From the NCBI GenBank assembly GCA_900230115.1, contig LT907983.1, positions 868,001 to 932,000 on the forward strand: a DNA stretch of 64,000 nt, given 5' to 3'. Positions 1 to 9,224 of this stretch are shown in pieces. The notes under the pieces are model-generated. The model did not search any database and was not told the DNA's origin. It saw only the letters and a list, made by a program, of their open reading frames with translations. Made by a program: the position numbers and the translations under genes. Source of the DNA: Spirosomataceae bacterium TFI 002. GTDB taxonomy: Bacteria > Bacteroidota > Bacteroidia > Cytophagales > Spirosomataceae. How positions within the stretch are numbered: the stretch's first letter is position 1; each line of letters opens with the position of its first letter.

Positions 1-322
1 TTGTAGCACCAGGATTGAACCTCGCCATTAACTCAGCATTACCCATTGTGAAATAATCCCATTCGTTTTCTAAAGCAAGGGTACTAAAATCAAACCGTCC
101 TATGACTTCGAAACGCTGTGTAATTCCATAGCCAAGTTCCACACCTACTCCTACCCCATTTGATTCTTGATCATCCAATAGCGTGAAATAATCAGACGAC
201 CAGCCGAGTGAATTAAAATTAACTCCCACACTGAAACCTTCTGTATTTGATTTCATTTCTAGTGGGCCTTCTTGAGCGAAAGTGAAATTGGATGTTAAGA
301 GTATAATCAAGATTTTTTTCAT
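1..322 (-). CDS. Partial outer-membrane beta-barrel-like protein (C-terminus outside window)
   Basis: The reading frame starts at an ATG at 322 on the minus strand and stays open to the window edge, so about 107 N-terminal residues are visible. It begins with a clear signal peptide (MKKILIILLTSNFTFAQ, cut after Ala before Gln). Short alternating segments follow, such as GFSVGVNFNSLGW, GVGVGVELGYGITQRFEVIG and RFDF. Glycines and aromatics alternate as in outer-membrane beta-barrel strands, so a barrel or OmpA/porin-like protein is inferred. It lies 11 bp downstream of the Ser/Thr kinase gene on the same strand and probably ends the same transcript, which would place an envelope protein in a phospho-signalling operon. 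The family cannot be fixed from this fragment. Confidence 0.6.
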   Translation of the reverse strand, partial: MKKILIILLTSNFTFAQEGPLEMKSNTEGFSVGVNFNSLGWSSDYFTLLDDQESNGVGVGVELGYGITQRFEVIGRFDFSTLALENEWDYFTMGNAELMARFNPGAT

Positions 323-333
323 TGTTTCTAGTT

Positions 334-2028
334 TTAAATTTCAATAGTTATGTAAGTCGTTTCGGCAATGAATTGCTGGCCTTTTGAAAAAACAACTGAG
401 CTTCCAGAGGATTCACCTACAAGTCGAAAAACAGCAGCTTTAACTGGTATCCATTGCCCATTTTCGGCTTTTACTTCCTTTATCCTAATCTCCATAACTT
501 CTTTTCTTAATGCATTGGATTTACGTATGTCTGACACCACACCTCGAGCCATTGCACCTTTAGAGAACACTGTTACTCCTTTAATAACCAGAGGTTTCGT
601 AACTACAAAAGATGTATTATGCCCCTCACTTACATTAGCAGAATTAACGGTTTCTTGTAAGGCCACCGTGATTTTTTGGCCACTCAATGTTATTTTTTGT
701 GGCTTTGCGACATTTGAGACCGGCTTTGGCTCTTCTTTTACAACTGGAACTTCCTGCCTTACTTCTTCTTTCGTTACCTCTTCCACCTTTTCCTTTTTCA
801 CAGGTTCTGGTTGCTCTTTCACTGGGAGCTTTGTTTTTCTACTTTGAGATTCGTCCTTTTTTACTTCTCGTTCCTTCACTTTTGGAGGATTCTCTTCTTG
901 AGTGTCATTGTTAGGTTTATTTATGTTATTTCCAAATGGAATTGGTTGTGTTACACCACTATTGCTCGGTTGTATAACTTCTGCGACTTCTTCCATTTCT
1001 GGAGAAACTTCCTGGGGATCAATTACTTCTTTACTTGGAGAAATTGCAAACAAAATAGTAAGTGCTAGCACTACAGATCCACTTAAAATATACCAAACTT
1101 TATGGGTTTCAAATGACGGAATCTTCCATGCTATTTTGGGAACTGTGGGGAGCTTAACATTAATTTTAGGCTTTTTGAAATTGGCAAAAACCGGGCTTGG
1201 TTTTGTTTTAGGAACTTCCAATTTTATTGCATCCAACGCTGCCGAAAGCTCTTGTGCTGTTGCATACCTATTGTTTGGCTTTTTGTCCAAAAGCTTTTTT
1301 ATAACCACCCATAAGTCCTTAGGAATTTCAACCGATCGCTCCGAAATTGCAATAGGCTTGTTATGAATGATCTGCTGCATGAGATCATAATCCGTATTTG
1401 CATGGAAAGGCATTTTTGCGGTCAGCAACTCGTACATGACAACTCCTAGAGCATACAAATCTGATTGAACAGAAGGCTCCCCTCCTTTCAAAAGCTCAGG
1501 GGCAATATACTCTAGTGTTCCTACAAGCCGATTGACTTGCGTTAACTTCTCGCTACCAACAGCTTTAGCAATACCAAAGTCCATGATTTTAACCTGATTG
1601 TCATTGGTAACTATAAGGTTGGCTGGTTTTAAATCTCGGTGAAAAACACCTTTAAAATGTGCATGAATCAAACCCTGAATCGCTTGTTTGGCAATTCTTA
1701 ATGTTGAATTAACTGAAAAGTGGCCTGTTTTTTTAAGCTTTCTTTCTAAATCCTCCCCTTCGATGTACTCCATCACCATGAAGAAATCTCCTTGATCTTC
1801 AATGAAGTTATGAAGTGTGGCAATATTGGGATGGTTTAGTCTCGCGAGAATCTGAGCTTCATTTTTGAATCTCTCAAAAAATGTCGATTGTGAAATCAAA
1901 TTGGGATGCAACATTTTGAGTGCTACATCACGGCCCAAAATGGTATCTACAGCACGATAAACGGTTCCCATGCCGCCTTCACCTATGAGTTCTTCAATTC
2001 TATATGTTGATATGAGTCGTCCGATCAT
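334..2028 (-). CDS. Membrane-anchored Hanks-type Ser/Thr protein kinase
   Basis: This is a bacterial eukaryotic-like serine/threonine kinase of 564 aa. The kinase domain spans about residues 10-270, with a glycine loop GEGGMG (17-22), catalytic Lys38, HRDLKPAN (Asp132) and DFG (Asp150). A charged Lys/Pro/Glu-rich linker follows one transmembrane segment at about 313-332. The last roughly 110 residues (from VAKPQKITLSGQKITV) form a beta-rich domain that would lie outside the cytoplasm; no PASTA repeats are seen. The ATG shares one base with the stop (TGATG) of the membrane-protein gene before it, so the two are probably translationally coupled. Neighbouring PP2C and FHA proteins suggest that it works in a reversible phosphorylation circuit. 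Its substrate is unknown. Confidence 0.9.
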   Translation of the reverse strand: MIGRLISTYRIEELIGEGGMGTVYRAVDTILGRDVALKMLHPNLISQSTFFERFKNEAQILARLNHPNIATLHNFIEDQGDFFMVMEYIEGEDLERKLKKTGHFSVNSTLRIAKQAIQGLIHAHFKGVFHRDLKPANLIVTNDNQVKIMDFGIAKAVGSEKLTQVNRLVGTLEYIAPELLKGGEPSVQSDLYALGVVMYELLTAKMPFHANTDYDLMQQIIHNKPIAISERSVEIPKDLWVVIKKLLDKKPNNRYATAQELSAALDAIKLEVPKTKPSPVFANFKKPKINVKLPTVPKIAWKIPSFETHKVWYILSGSVVLALTILFAISPSKEVIDPQEVSPEMEEVAEVIQPSNSGVTQPIPFGNNINKPNNDTQEENPPKVKEREVKKDESQSRKTKLPVKEQPEPVKKEKVEEVTKEEVRQEVPVVKEEPKPVSNVAKPQKITLSGQKITVALQETVNSANVSEGHNTSFVVTKPLVIKGVTVFSKGAMARGVVSDIRKSNALRKEVMEIRIKEVKAENGQWIPVKAAVFRLVGESSGSSVVFSKGQQFIAETTYITIEI

Positions 2029-2531
2029 CAGTTTCTGTCATGAAGTATTTTTGTAGAATCTAGAATAGTTTTGCCTGTATCGCTTTTTAATTCGAGACAA
2101 ATTCCTGAATTTGAAAAGCAAACTAAAGCGTAGTATTTACCTTTTTGGATGTGTGTAGGTAAAGGCATTTTTGCTCTTACCTTTTTACCATTTTTGAATT
2201 TCAAAAGGTAGTATTCGCTATTGTTATCCTCAATAGATACGTGTCTCATCCTCACCAATTCACTACTTTGAGTTATTAAATTTGGACTTTCTAAATCCAT
2301 CTTGATTGTTTTGATAAATCGAGTTGATTTGAAAATGAAGTAAACGAATGGAAGGGTACATAAACCTAAAATGGGCCAAATACTGAAACCTGTTATTGTG
2401 AAGTCCCTAAAAATGAAATAACTAATAACTAAAAAGGCACATAAGCCCACCGAAAATACAATCTGAAAAAGCCTTTGCAATTTCACTTGCTCGTTTAGAA
2501 ACAATTTGATATTTGAATGAGAGCTATCCAT
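2028..2531 (-). CDS. Small two-helix membrane protein in kinase/phosphatase operon
   Basis: No family is recognised in this 167 aa protein. The N-terminus has two close hydrophobic stretches (about residues 20-42 and 48-68, including VFSVGLCAFLVISYF and IWPILGLCTLPFVYFIF). The last 90 residues are a soluble, beta-rich cytoplasmic or periplasmic domain. The gene starts one base after the PP2C stop codon and its own stop overlaps the start of the next kinase gene. It is therefore firmly part of the signalling operon. It could act as a membrane partner or substrate of the adjacent kinases, but that is inference from position only. Confidence 0.75.
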   Translation of the reverse strand: MDSSHSNIKLFLNEQVKLQRLFQIVFSVGLCAFLVISYFIFRDFTITGFSIWPILGLCTLPFVYFIFKSTRFIKTIKMDLESPNLITQSSELVRMRHVSIEDNNSEYYLLKFKNGKKVRAKMPLPTHIQKGKYYALVCFSNSGICLELKSDTGKTILDSTKILHDRN

Positions 2532-2532
2532 C

Positions 2533-3456
2533 TTATTTAATATCTATTTCTTTAGTAACCGACTCACTATTTCTTACTAAGTCATCAAGGTCCATTGTCA
2601 CTTTGGTTTCAATCGATTTATCCTCTCCTATAGCTTCAATAATCATAACCGTAATGTTATCATGACCACCTCGCTGCTTGGCTGTATTTACGAGTTCATA
2701 AGCACAAGTTTTCAACTCTCCTTCTGCAGCAGTTTTATAAATCTCTTGATCATTGAGGTAGTCATAAAGTCCGTCGCTACAAAGCAATAACCGCTCTCCT
2801 ACTTCAAATGGAGCCTTTATCTTAGCAACATCGACTTCAACGGATTTTTGTGTCCCCATAGCTCTTGTGAGCACATTTCGCTCGGGATGAACCGCTGCTT
2901 TCTCTGGAGATATTTCGCCTTTCCTGAGTAGCTCTTGAATGTAAGTATGGTCATTGGACAATTGCTTTATTCCAGTTTTTGAAAGGTGGTAAAGCCTGCT
3001 ATCTCCCACATGAGCACAGTACAATTCATTGTTAAGAATCACTACTGCGGTTGCCGTAGTCCCCATTCCTTTTTTACTTTGATCACTTTGGGCTTTTTGG
3101 TTGATTTTACGATTGGCCAATTCAAATGCAGCTTTCAACCCAGCTTTTATATTTGCTTGTGTTTCGTAGTATGATTTGCGAATTTGCTCTACAGCCATTT
3201 TACTTGCTACTTCGCCTGCGGCATGACCACCCATTCCATCTGCAACAATTCCTAAGTATCCTTTACTTTCCCTCACTTTGGGATCATTGGGCCTTACAAA
3301 ATAAGCTGTATCCTCATTGTTCTTTCGGACATTTCCAAGGTCGGTGACTACAATTGCTCTAATCGCCTGGCCTTCAGTTACCACCTGACTGTCAGCATTT
3401 TGCTTAGCTTTACTTCCAGTAAAGAGGTTTCCTATATATTTAAATATTTTCTTCAT
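2533..3456 (-). CDS. PP2C-family Ser/Thr protein phosphatase
   Basis: This is a metal-dependent phosphatase expected to reverse the action of the flanking kinases. The 307 aa protein carries the PP2C signatures in order: RKNNED (44-49), VADGMGGH (Asp73 region), GTTATAVVI, HVGDSRLY, LLLCSDGLYD and GGHDNITVMIIE. These supply the aspartates that bind the two metal ions. The ATG at 3456 is preferred over the upstream possibility because it forms a 4 bp ATGA overlap with the preceding kinase stop codon. The N-terminal 30 residues are basic and lie before the catalytic core, and no membrane segment is present. Kinase, phosphatase and FHA genes on one transcript are a familiar arrangement for bacterial Ser/Thr signalling. 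Confidence 0.93.
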   Translation of the reverse strand: MKKIFKYIGNLFTGSKAKQNADSQVVTEGQAIRAIVVTDLGNVRKNNEDTAYFVRPNDPKVRESKGYLGIVADGMGGHAAGEVASKMAVEQIRKSYYETQANIKAGLKAAFELANRKINQKAQSDQSKKGMGTTATAVVILNNELYCAHVGDSRLYHLSKTGIKQLSNDHTYIQELLRKGEISPEKAAVHPERNVLTRAMGTQKSVEVDVAKIKAPFEVGERLLLCSDGLYDYLNDQEIYKTAAEGELKTCAYELVNTAKQRGGHDNITVMIIEAIGEDKSIETKVTMDLDDLVRNSESVTKEIDIK

Positions 3457-4619
3457 TGGCCTTGGTATTCCATGGTACACATAAACCTTCCTTCTTTAAA
3501 GTCTTTATCTATGATTACCTTTTTCTCATACTTTCCTTCTTTTAATAGAATTTCCATTTTTCCTCCTATTGGCTTGTTAATAATAAATGGTTTCTGAGTC
3601 AGCACAGAACCATCTTCTAATTGCAGCGAGACATGATTTGAGTTTTGTACTACTACTTCTATTTGAGAAAAGTCTGAAGTAATAATTTCGTTGCCCCTTT
3701 TCTGAGTTGAACCTGCATCTAAGACAAGTTTTAAAGTGATGACAATTAAAACAAGTGCCAATACCCAAGGAAAATACTTCATAATCGAAAAGCTAGAGGC
3801 CTCCAAGTGAGCATGAGCAACTGGTTTAGAATTACCTTTTAAAGTTTCAATAACATCAGATATAAAGGGCCTTTTACTTGTCTTCACATTCAGCATGCGG
3901 CTAATAAGAAAGGTGTATTTGCGATCTATGTTCTCGTTGTAAACATTGGGTGACGTATAAGAAGCATTATTGATTTTGGTCCTTTGTTCAAGTATGTCTT
4001 TTGTTTGAAAAGGTAATTCCTTCGTACACAAGAAGTAAAGTAAAACACCTAGAGCCCACACATCAGATTGAATACTATTGGTTCCTCTAAACTGTTCAGG
4101 AGACATAAAATCAACGGTGCCAACCATGTATCCTTCTTGTGTTAGTTTGGGAGTATATCTTGCTTTTGAAATCCCAAAATCTAGTAACTTAACTTCTCCA
4201 GCTTCTGTAATCTTAATATTTGATGGTTTGATGTCACGATGCTGAATTCCTTTTTCGTGCAGGTAATTAATCGCCTCACATACTTGAATAAAAATATGCT
4301 TGATACTTTCATTGGACAACAATGGTCGCTTTTGCACATATTGATCTAGCATCAAGCCATTTACAAACTCCATTGCGATGCATGGCTTTCCATCTATTTC
4401 GCCAAATTCATACAGCTGAGTAATGTTTTTGTGATTTACTGAAGACTGGATGTATGCTTCGTTTTTGAACCGACGCATCATGTCTTTTTTGTACAAAACC
4501 TTAACCGCAGCCTCACGCTTCATTTCGTCATGAAATGCATAATAAACCTCTCCCATGCCACCAGATCCCAAGAGCCGAAGTAGTTTAAATCCATTAAATT
4601 TTTGACCAATGAGAGACAT
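3453..4619 (-). CDS. Second Hanks-type Ser/Thr protein kinase, membrane anchored
   Basis: The kinase domain covers about residues 8-270 of 388. It shows GSGGMGEVY (18-26), Lys40, QHRDIKPSN (Asp129) and LLDFG (Asp147). One transmembrane helix lies at about 280-302 (YFPWVLALVLIVITLKLVL) and is followed by a short beta-rich extracytoplasmic tail of about 85 residues. The ATG at 4619 is chosen because the reading frame extends upstream only through a TTG at 4643, and the kinase fold begins right after this ATG. Its stop overlaps the phosphatase start by 4 bp. The tail differs from that of the other kinase in this operon, so the two probably sense or bind different things. Confidence 0.9.
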   Translation of the reverse strand: MSLIGQKFNGFKLLRLLGSGGMGEVYYAFHDEMKREAAVKVLYKKDMMRRFKNEAYIQSSVNHKNITQLYEFGEIDGKPCIAMEFVNGLMLDQYVQKRPLLSNESIKHIFIQVCEAINYLHEKGIQHRDIKPSNIKITEAGEVKLLDFGISKARYTPKLTQEGYMVGTVDFMSPEQFRGTNSIQSDVWALGVLLYFLCTKELPFQTKDILEQRTKINNASYTSPNVYNENIDRKYTFLISRMLNVKTSKRPFISDVIETLKGNSKPVAHAHLEASSFSIMKYFPWVLALVLIVITLKLVLDAGSTQKRGNEIITSDFSQIEVVVQNSNHVSLQLEDGSVLTQKPFIINKPIGGKMEILLKEGKYEKKVIIDKDFKEGRFMCTMEYQGQ

Positions 4620-4668
4620 AGATGAGTAAAAAAAGCTGGCCAATCTTTTATTGACCAGCAGTGAAGAT

Positions 4669-6351
4669 TTAGTAAATATTCAAAAGCTTTTTACCATACT
4701 TAATTGGGATGGCATAAGTTACTTTCGTGCCTTGACCGTCACTGTTTCCTGCAAAGAAAATCCCAACGACCTTACCATTCCTATTGAATACCGGACCTCC
4801 ACTGTTACCACCACCAGTCTCGCTGATTTGCAATTGGTACGCTTCGCCAAAATTTGTCCCTACTTGTCTTTCTATTCCTTGAAGAGAATTTCCTTCTAAA
4901 ATATTTGTAACTGTCCCTGTAGTAGTGGTTGGTTTAGCAACTTCTCTTACTTGGTTACTTGTATTGAATACGTTTTTGGAAGTAACTACTGAAAATGTAC
5001 CTGGTGTTATCGCAGGGTAACCCATTACTACTGATGGAGATCCAATTTTAACCTCAGTATTTTCATCAAGCTCTACATAGGGTAGTTTTTGACTTGCGTT
5101 AATTTTTATTAGAGCTACATCATGTTCTGGAGAAGGGATAGGTTCACCCACCACTGGAATTGGAGTGTCATTATCTGCAAATGTTACGTTTATAATTGTA
5201 TTCGCTCCTTTCACAGCCTTATTGGTTGGGTTATAACCAAACTGTTTTGTTTCCTGTGGGACCCATCCGTAGACATCTTGTGGCCCTACAGAACGTGCAT
5301 CCTTTATAGGGTTTCCGTTTTGACTAACTAACAATCCGGGAAAGGCATAATCTGCAAAAGTGTAGCCGGTGTTCCAATTCGTAGCAACATGACTGTTGGT
5401 AAGAATAAAACCATCTTCACTAATAACAAATCCAGTTCCCGACGCTCCGTCTATCCCTATAGGAACTCTTGGTACATTTGCACTGGTGGTAAGTTTAGGC
5501 TCAATACTTCCATCACCATTTTGAACGTAAAGAGCGATGTATCTTTGTTGCCCACTTTCGTCTTTAATAGCTGTGAACTCGTGCCACAATGCCTCATTGG
5601 TACTAGTTTGATATAACCTCCACGAAAACATTATTTTAACTACTTTTTTCCTATTCAAAGTCGCTATCTCTTCTACTTCAATTATTGACTTAGAAACTGG
5701 TTGTACTTTCGTAGAGTCAATAATTATTGTCTGAGTACTCGACGGGAATATATTATCTCTGAAAACATAACCCAAAGCACTCAACACAATGACAGCTCCA
5801 AAAATAGATGCAATCAATGTTTGATTACTTTTATTTCTTTCATTGGTCAAAAGCCTTTCTACAGTTTCTTTCCCTACCCCTTTCTTTTGATTCTCAACTT
5901 CCCAAACTCCAGTTTCATCGGATTCCATAGCCATTTCAGTAGTAGGTTTCACACTACTTGGGATATCTATTACTCTTGTTGCCAACATCATGTCGGCAGG
6001 CAAAGGATAAATATCAAATATAAATGAGGGGCCATTACTACCTAATTGTACTTCGTCTCCAGGAGCAATTGCTGTCTCTGCTTTCACTCTTTGTTTATTT
6101 ACAAAAAGTCCGTTTCGGCTGTTGTTATCATGAATTTTAAACAAATATGGATCGTCACTTACCTTTACGATACGCCCATGCTCGCGACTAACAACAGAGT
6201 CTTCTTCAGGATCAAATTGTACATCTGAATTTGCAGAACGACCAAGCGATAGCTCATTGAGGGTATTGAAGTTGAACTCTTCCACTTGGTTAGCTTTGGA
6301 ACCAGATATGTGGCGGATCAGGTACTTTTCAGGCTTAAGATTTGAGGCCAT
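4669..6351 (-). CDS. FHA-domain transmembrane trypsin-like serine protease
   Basis: The 560 aa protein joins an N-terminal FHA phosphothreonine-binding domain (about 10-117; LGRS at 36-39, SREH at 55-58, NNSRNG at 76-81) to one transmembrane helix (about 178-197). A trypsin/HtrA-type protease domain follows outside the cytoplasm. The catalytic triad is visible as His321 (TNSHVA), Asp411 (HDVALIKI) and Ser517 (GGGNSGGPVF). There is no PDZ domain. The FHA would face the cytoplasm, where it could read phosphothreonines made by the two downstream-encoded kinases and link them to proteolysis across the membrane. It is the first gene of the operon, separated from the next by about 50 bp. The 195 bp upstream is shared with the divergent histidine kinase gene. 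Confidence 0.9.
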   Translation of the reverse strand: MASNLKPEKYLIRHISGSKANQVEEFNFNTLNELSLGRSANSDVQFDPEEDSVVSREHGRIVKVSDDPYLFKIHDNNSRNGLFVNKQRVKAETAIAPGDEVQLGSNGPSFIFDIYPLPADMMLATRVIDIPSSVKPTTEMAMESDETGVWEVENQKKGVGKETVERLLTNERNKSNQTLIASIFGAVIVLSALGYVFRDNIFPSSTQTIIIDSTKVQPVSKSIIEVEEIATLNRKKVVKIMFSWRLYQTSTNEALWHEFTAIKDESGQQRYIALYVQNGDGSIEPKLTTSANVPRVPIGIDGASGTGFVISEDGFILTNSHVATNWNTGYTFADYAFPGLLVSQNGNPIKDARSVGPQDVYGWVPQETKQFGYNPTNKAVKGANTIINVTFADNDTPIPVVGEPIPSPEHDVALIKINASQKLPYVELDENTEVKIGSPSVVMGYPAITPGTFSVVTSKNVFNTSNQVREVAKPTTTTGTVTNILEGNSLQGIERQVGTNFGEAYQLQISETGGGNSGGPVFNRNGKVVGIFFAGNSDGQGTKVTYAIPIKYGKKLLNIY

Positions 6352-6549
6352 AGTTTTAAGGAGATTTTGTTAATAATTATTTCTATCACAAAGTACCCTC
6401 TCATTTTCTATGTCCGAAATACATGGAATCGTTGAATTTGTATACACAAATACCACTAGTTGAATACTACATGTTTTCGTGTATATTTTCCTAAATGGCA
6501 AATGCTATGTTTAATAATGATTATAATTGAATAGTAAAACCATGCATTG

Positions 6550-8418
6550 ATGAAGACTAATTTAATTTTCATAATATTTCTTCTAACCTTTTTTTGTCAA
6601 AAAACTTATTCTCAACCTAGCCAGGAAGAAGTTTTAGAGAAAAATCAAAATGCACTTGATAGCTTAAAACTTCAACCTCAAAGTCAAATTCGAGATTCAA
6701 GCATTACAATATGCTTGGGTAAAATTTTACTTGCACACTTGGGCATTAAAAACTCCAAGCTAAATGCCGAAGAAAGAATTAATCCTTTAAAAGACTTTAC
6801 CGAAGTTTCGGTTTTCGATCAAAAAGAAGGCTACTTCTACTATTACGCTGGTTTTAATTATCGGTTTGAAGGTTTAAATGAACCTGCAATTGAATACTTC
6901 TATAAAAGCCTTGAGATATTTATTCAAAATGGGAATAAAAGTATGGAAGCTTCGACTTACAACCAGCTCACGCGGATAGTTTCTTTAACTCTTTTAAACA
7001 ACCCAGACTACGACCCCGAAACAAGGACGAAGTACTATAAATATTCCAATCGTGAGGCGGTAAATATTGAAAATAAAAAAGACACCGTAATGTTGTCGAG
7101 CTATCATTTAAATATTGCTCTTCAACATTTAATCAAAAAGGAATACGAAAAGGCCAAAATTAACTATAGAAAGTCATGGGAAGTGGTGGCAGATAAACCA
7201 GAGCGTTTCTGGTTTCAATACTACGGCGGAAGGTGGGCAGAAGGCCTGTGTATGTTACATATGGGACAAACAAAAAAAGGTTTTGAATTGATCAATGAAG
7301 TCAAAAGAGAAATTGCTAAATCAAACACCTCTGATCGTGAAAACTTAAGAGCGATAATTGGATTCCTCCTAGGAGATTACTTTATTCAAAAAGGAAATTA
7401 CATTCAAGGATTGAAAGAGAGTGACTACGGAGCAAAAGACAACCCCATCTTGAAAGCTCCGATAATGAATCATTTCATGAATAAGAATTATTATAGGATT
7501 TATAAGGCAATGGGCAATTATCAAAAAGCCCTATCATACCATGAAGAAATAGTTGCCTATAATAGAGAATTGGAGAAAGCAGAAATTAAAGGAAACTATG
7601 TCAAATGGGCAAATAGAGAAGAAAACATTGCCAAGGATAATAAAATAAACTCACTAGAAGTAGAGAACCTATATCAAAGCAATGAGCGGCAAAAACTACT
7701 TCGAAATTTTCTCATCTTAGGTCTTATTGCACTAAGTGGTTTGGCTATTTATATTCTTTACAGTAATAAAGAACTCCGAAGCCTAAATGCCAACCTACTA
7801 CAGAAAAACAAAGAAATTGAAATGGCACTCTTTAAGGGTCAACACCTTGAAAGAAAACGTGTTGCATCTGAGCTTCATGATACATTAGCAACCAAAACCT
7901 CTGCTCTTAAATGGAGAATGGAAGCCCTTACAGAAACACTTAAAACGGACAAAGAACCCTTTGAAAATGTAGTAAAATCGCTTGAAGAACTTTATACTGA
8001 CATAAGGTTTATTTCGCATAACTTACTACCAGAGGAGTTGGAGCGAGAAGGCTTAAAAAATACACTTACCAACTTGATCTCAAAACTTAACATGCTAAAT
8101 AAAACTACCTTTAATTTAGTCCTTGATGGTCTTGAAACAAAACTTGAAACAATGATACAGTATGAGTTTTACAATGTCATTCTGGAACTTTGTAATAATA
8201 TATTAAAACACTCAGAAGCTCAAAATGCCTTTATTTCTGTTTCCGATTTTGGCAACAAAATTTACTTAACTGTTACCGACGATGGCGTTGGTATTTACCA
8301 TAAAAAAAATGCAAAAGGAATTGGACTTAGCAATATTAAAAACCGAATAGAGAGTATTGGTGGTGAAATAGATATTGAAAGCGGAAATGCTGGAACTAAG
8401 GTTTCTATAATTATTTAA
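6550..8418 (+). CDS. TPR-containing sensor histidine kinase (HisKA_3/NarL-type)
   Basis: This 622 aa sensor starts at the ATG at 6550, just after an in-frame TTG. A signal peptide ends near QKTYSQ. A helical, TPR-like extracytoplasmic sensor region covers about 25-370. One transmembrane helix lies at about 384-405 (FLILGLIALSGLAIYILY). A short coiled coil leads into a HisKA_3 dimerisation domain with the phospho-acceptor His443 in SELHDTLA. The HATPase_c domain is C-terminal (NNILKHSEAQ, VTDDGVGI, GIGLSNIKNRIE). Its natural partner is the LuxR-type regulator encoded tail to tail with it. The two genes overlap by 4 bp at their stop codons, so they are transcribed from opposite strands rather than as an operon. 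Confidence 0.92.
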   Translation: MKTNLIFIIFLLTFFCQKTYSQPSQEEVLEKNQNALDSLKLQPQSQIRDSSITICLGKILLAHLGIKNSKLNAEERINPLKDFTEVSVFDQKEGYFYYYAGFNYRFEGLNEPAIEYFYKSLEIFIQNGNKSMEASTYNQLTRIVSLTLLNNPDYDPETRTKYYKYSNREAVNIENKKDTVMLSSYHLNIALQHLIKKEYEKAKINYRKSWEVVADKPERFWFQYYGGRWAEGLCMLHMGQTKKGFELINEVKREIAKSNTSDRENLRAIIGFLLGDYFIQKGNYIQGLKESDYGAKDNPILKAPIMNHFMNKNYYRIYKAMGNYQKALSYHEEIVAYNRELEKAEIKGNYVKWANREENIAKDNKINSLEVENLYQSNERQKLLRNFLILGLIALSGLAIYILYSNKELRSLNANLLQKNKEIEMALFKGQHLERKRVASELHDTLATKTSALKWRMEALTETLKTDKEPFENVVKSLEELYTDIRFISHNLLPEELEREGLKNTLTNLISKLNMLNKTTFNLVLDGLETKLETMIQYEFYNVILELCNNILKHSEAQNAFISVSDFGNKIYLTVTDDGVGIYHKKNAKGIGLSNIKNRIESIGGEIDIESGNAGTKVSIII

Positions 8419-9059
8419 TCCAACAACCCAGCCTGGATTGCGTACTTAACCACTCCTACCGAGTTTCTTACATTCAGTTTTTTAAGAATATTGTGTCGGT
8501 GGGTTTCCACAGTTGCTGGGCTTATAAATAGCTTTTCCCCTATTTCGGTAGATGATAATTCTTCTGCAATAAGCTTTATGATCTCAATTTCACGATTGGT
8601 AAGTGCCACGGTTTGGAAGTCGTCACCTGAGATTATTTGTTGGGAACTTGTGTCCGGATTAAGCAATTCAAAAATCACAGATTCACTAAAAAAACGTTTG
8701 CCCTCATTGATAGTTGTAATAGCTTTGTGCAACTCACTTTTGGATGCCTTTTTCATGACATAACCTGAGACTCCAGCCTTAAAAGCATCTCTAATAATAC
8801 TTACCTCTTCAGAAACTGTCAGCATTAGGACCTTTATTTTGGAAGAAACCTCACGGACCTTAAAAGTTAATTCCAGTCCATTCATTTCTGGCATGTCGTA
8901 GTCTGTAACTACTATATCTACCGGGTATTTTTTGATATAAACCATCGCTTCTAAAGGATCCGAAAACTTTGCAATGATATCCACATCTGGAATTGAGCCT
9001 AAGAGCATAGATAAGCTTTCGAGGATGATTTCGTGGTCGTCTACTAGAATAACTTTCAT
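8415..9059 (-). CDS. NarL/FixJ-family response regulator
   Basis: The 214 aa protein has an N-terminal receiver domain (MKVILVDDHE, phospho-acceptor Asp53 in VTDYDMPEMNG, conserved Lys in GYVMKKA). A LuxR-type helix-turn-helix is C-terminal (LTNREIEIIKLIAEELSSTE, then IGEKLFISPATVETHR). The frame extends upstream to 9191, but the ATG at 9059 begins exactly at the receiver fold, and the extra 44 residues are hydrophobic and unlike the family. It is probably phosphorylated by the TPR histidine kinase encoded on the opposite strand, with which it overlaps tail to tail. DNA targets are not evident. Confidence 0.92.
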   Translation of the reverse strand: MKVILVDDHEIILESLSMLLGSIPDVDIIAKFSDPLEAMVYIKKYPVDIVVTDYDMPEMNGLELTFKVREVSSKIKVLMLTVSEEVSIIRDAFKAGVSGYVMKKASKSELHKAITTINEGKRFFSESVIFELLNPDTSSQQIISGDDFQTVALTNREIEIIKLIAEELSSTEIGEKLFISPATVETHRHNILKKLNVRNSVGVVKYAIQAGLLD

Positions 9060-9224
9060 GCGTGGTTTATTTTTCAACTCAATTGTATGTTTAAATATAG
9101 GGCAAAAAATGGAGAAACGAAGTAAAATAACAATTAGAAGAAGGACAAAACATGATTGAAAAGGAAGATCTCTACTTAATGTTTTAGCCAATGCCTATTT
9201 ACTCAAATACTAAGACCGTGTTCC

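Noticed and set aside
368-1366. Several plus-strand open frames opposite the kinase gene
   Set aside because: They are shadows of the minus-strand kinase gene, with no domain signature or plausible composition.
9060-9191. N-terminal extension of the response regulator
   Set aside because: The added residues are hydrophobic and unlike receiver domains; ATG 9059 fits the family exactly.
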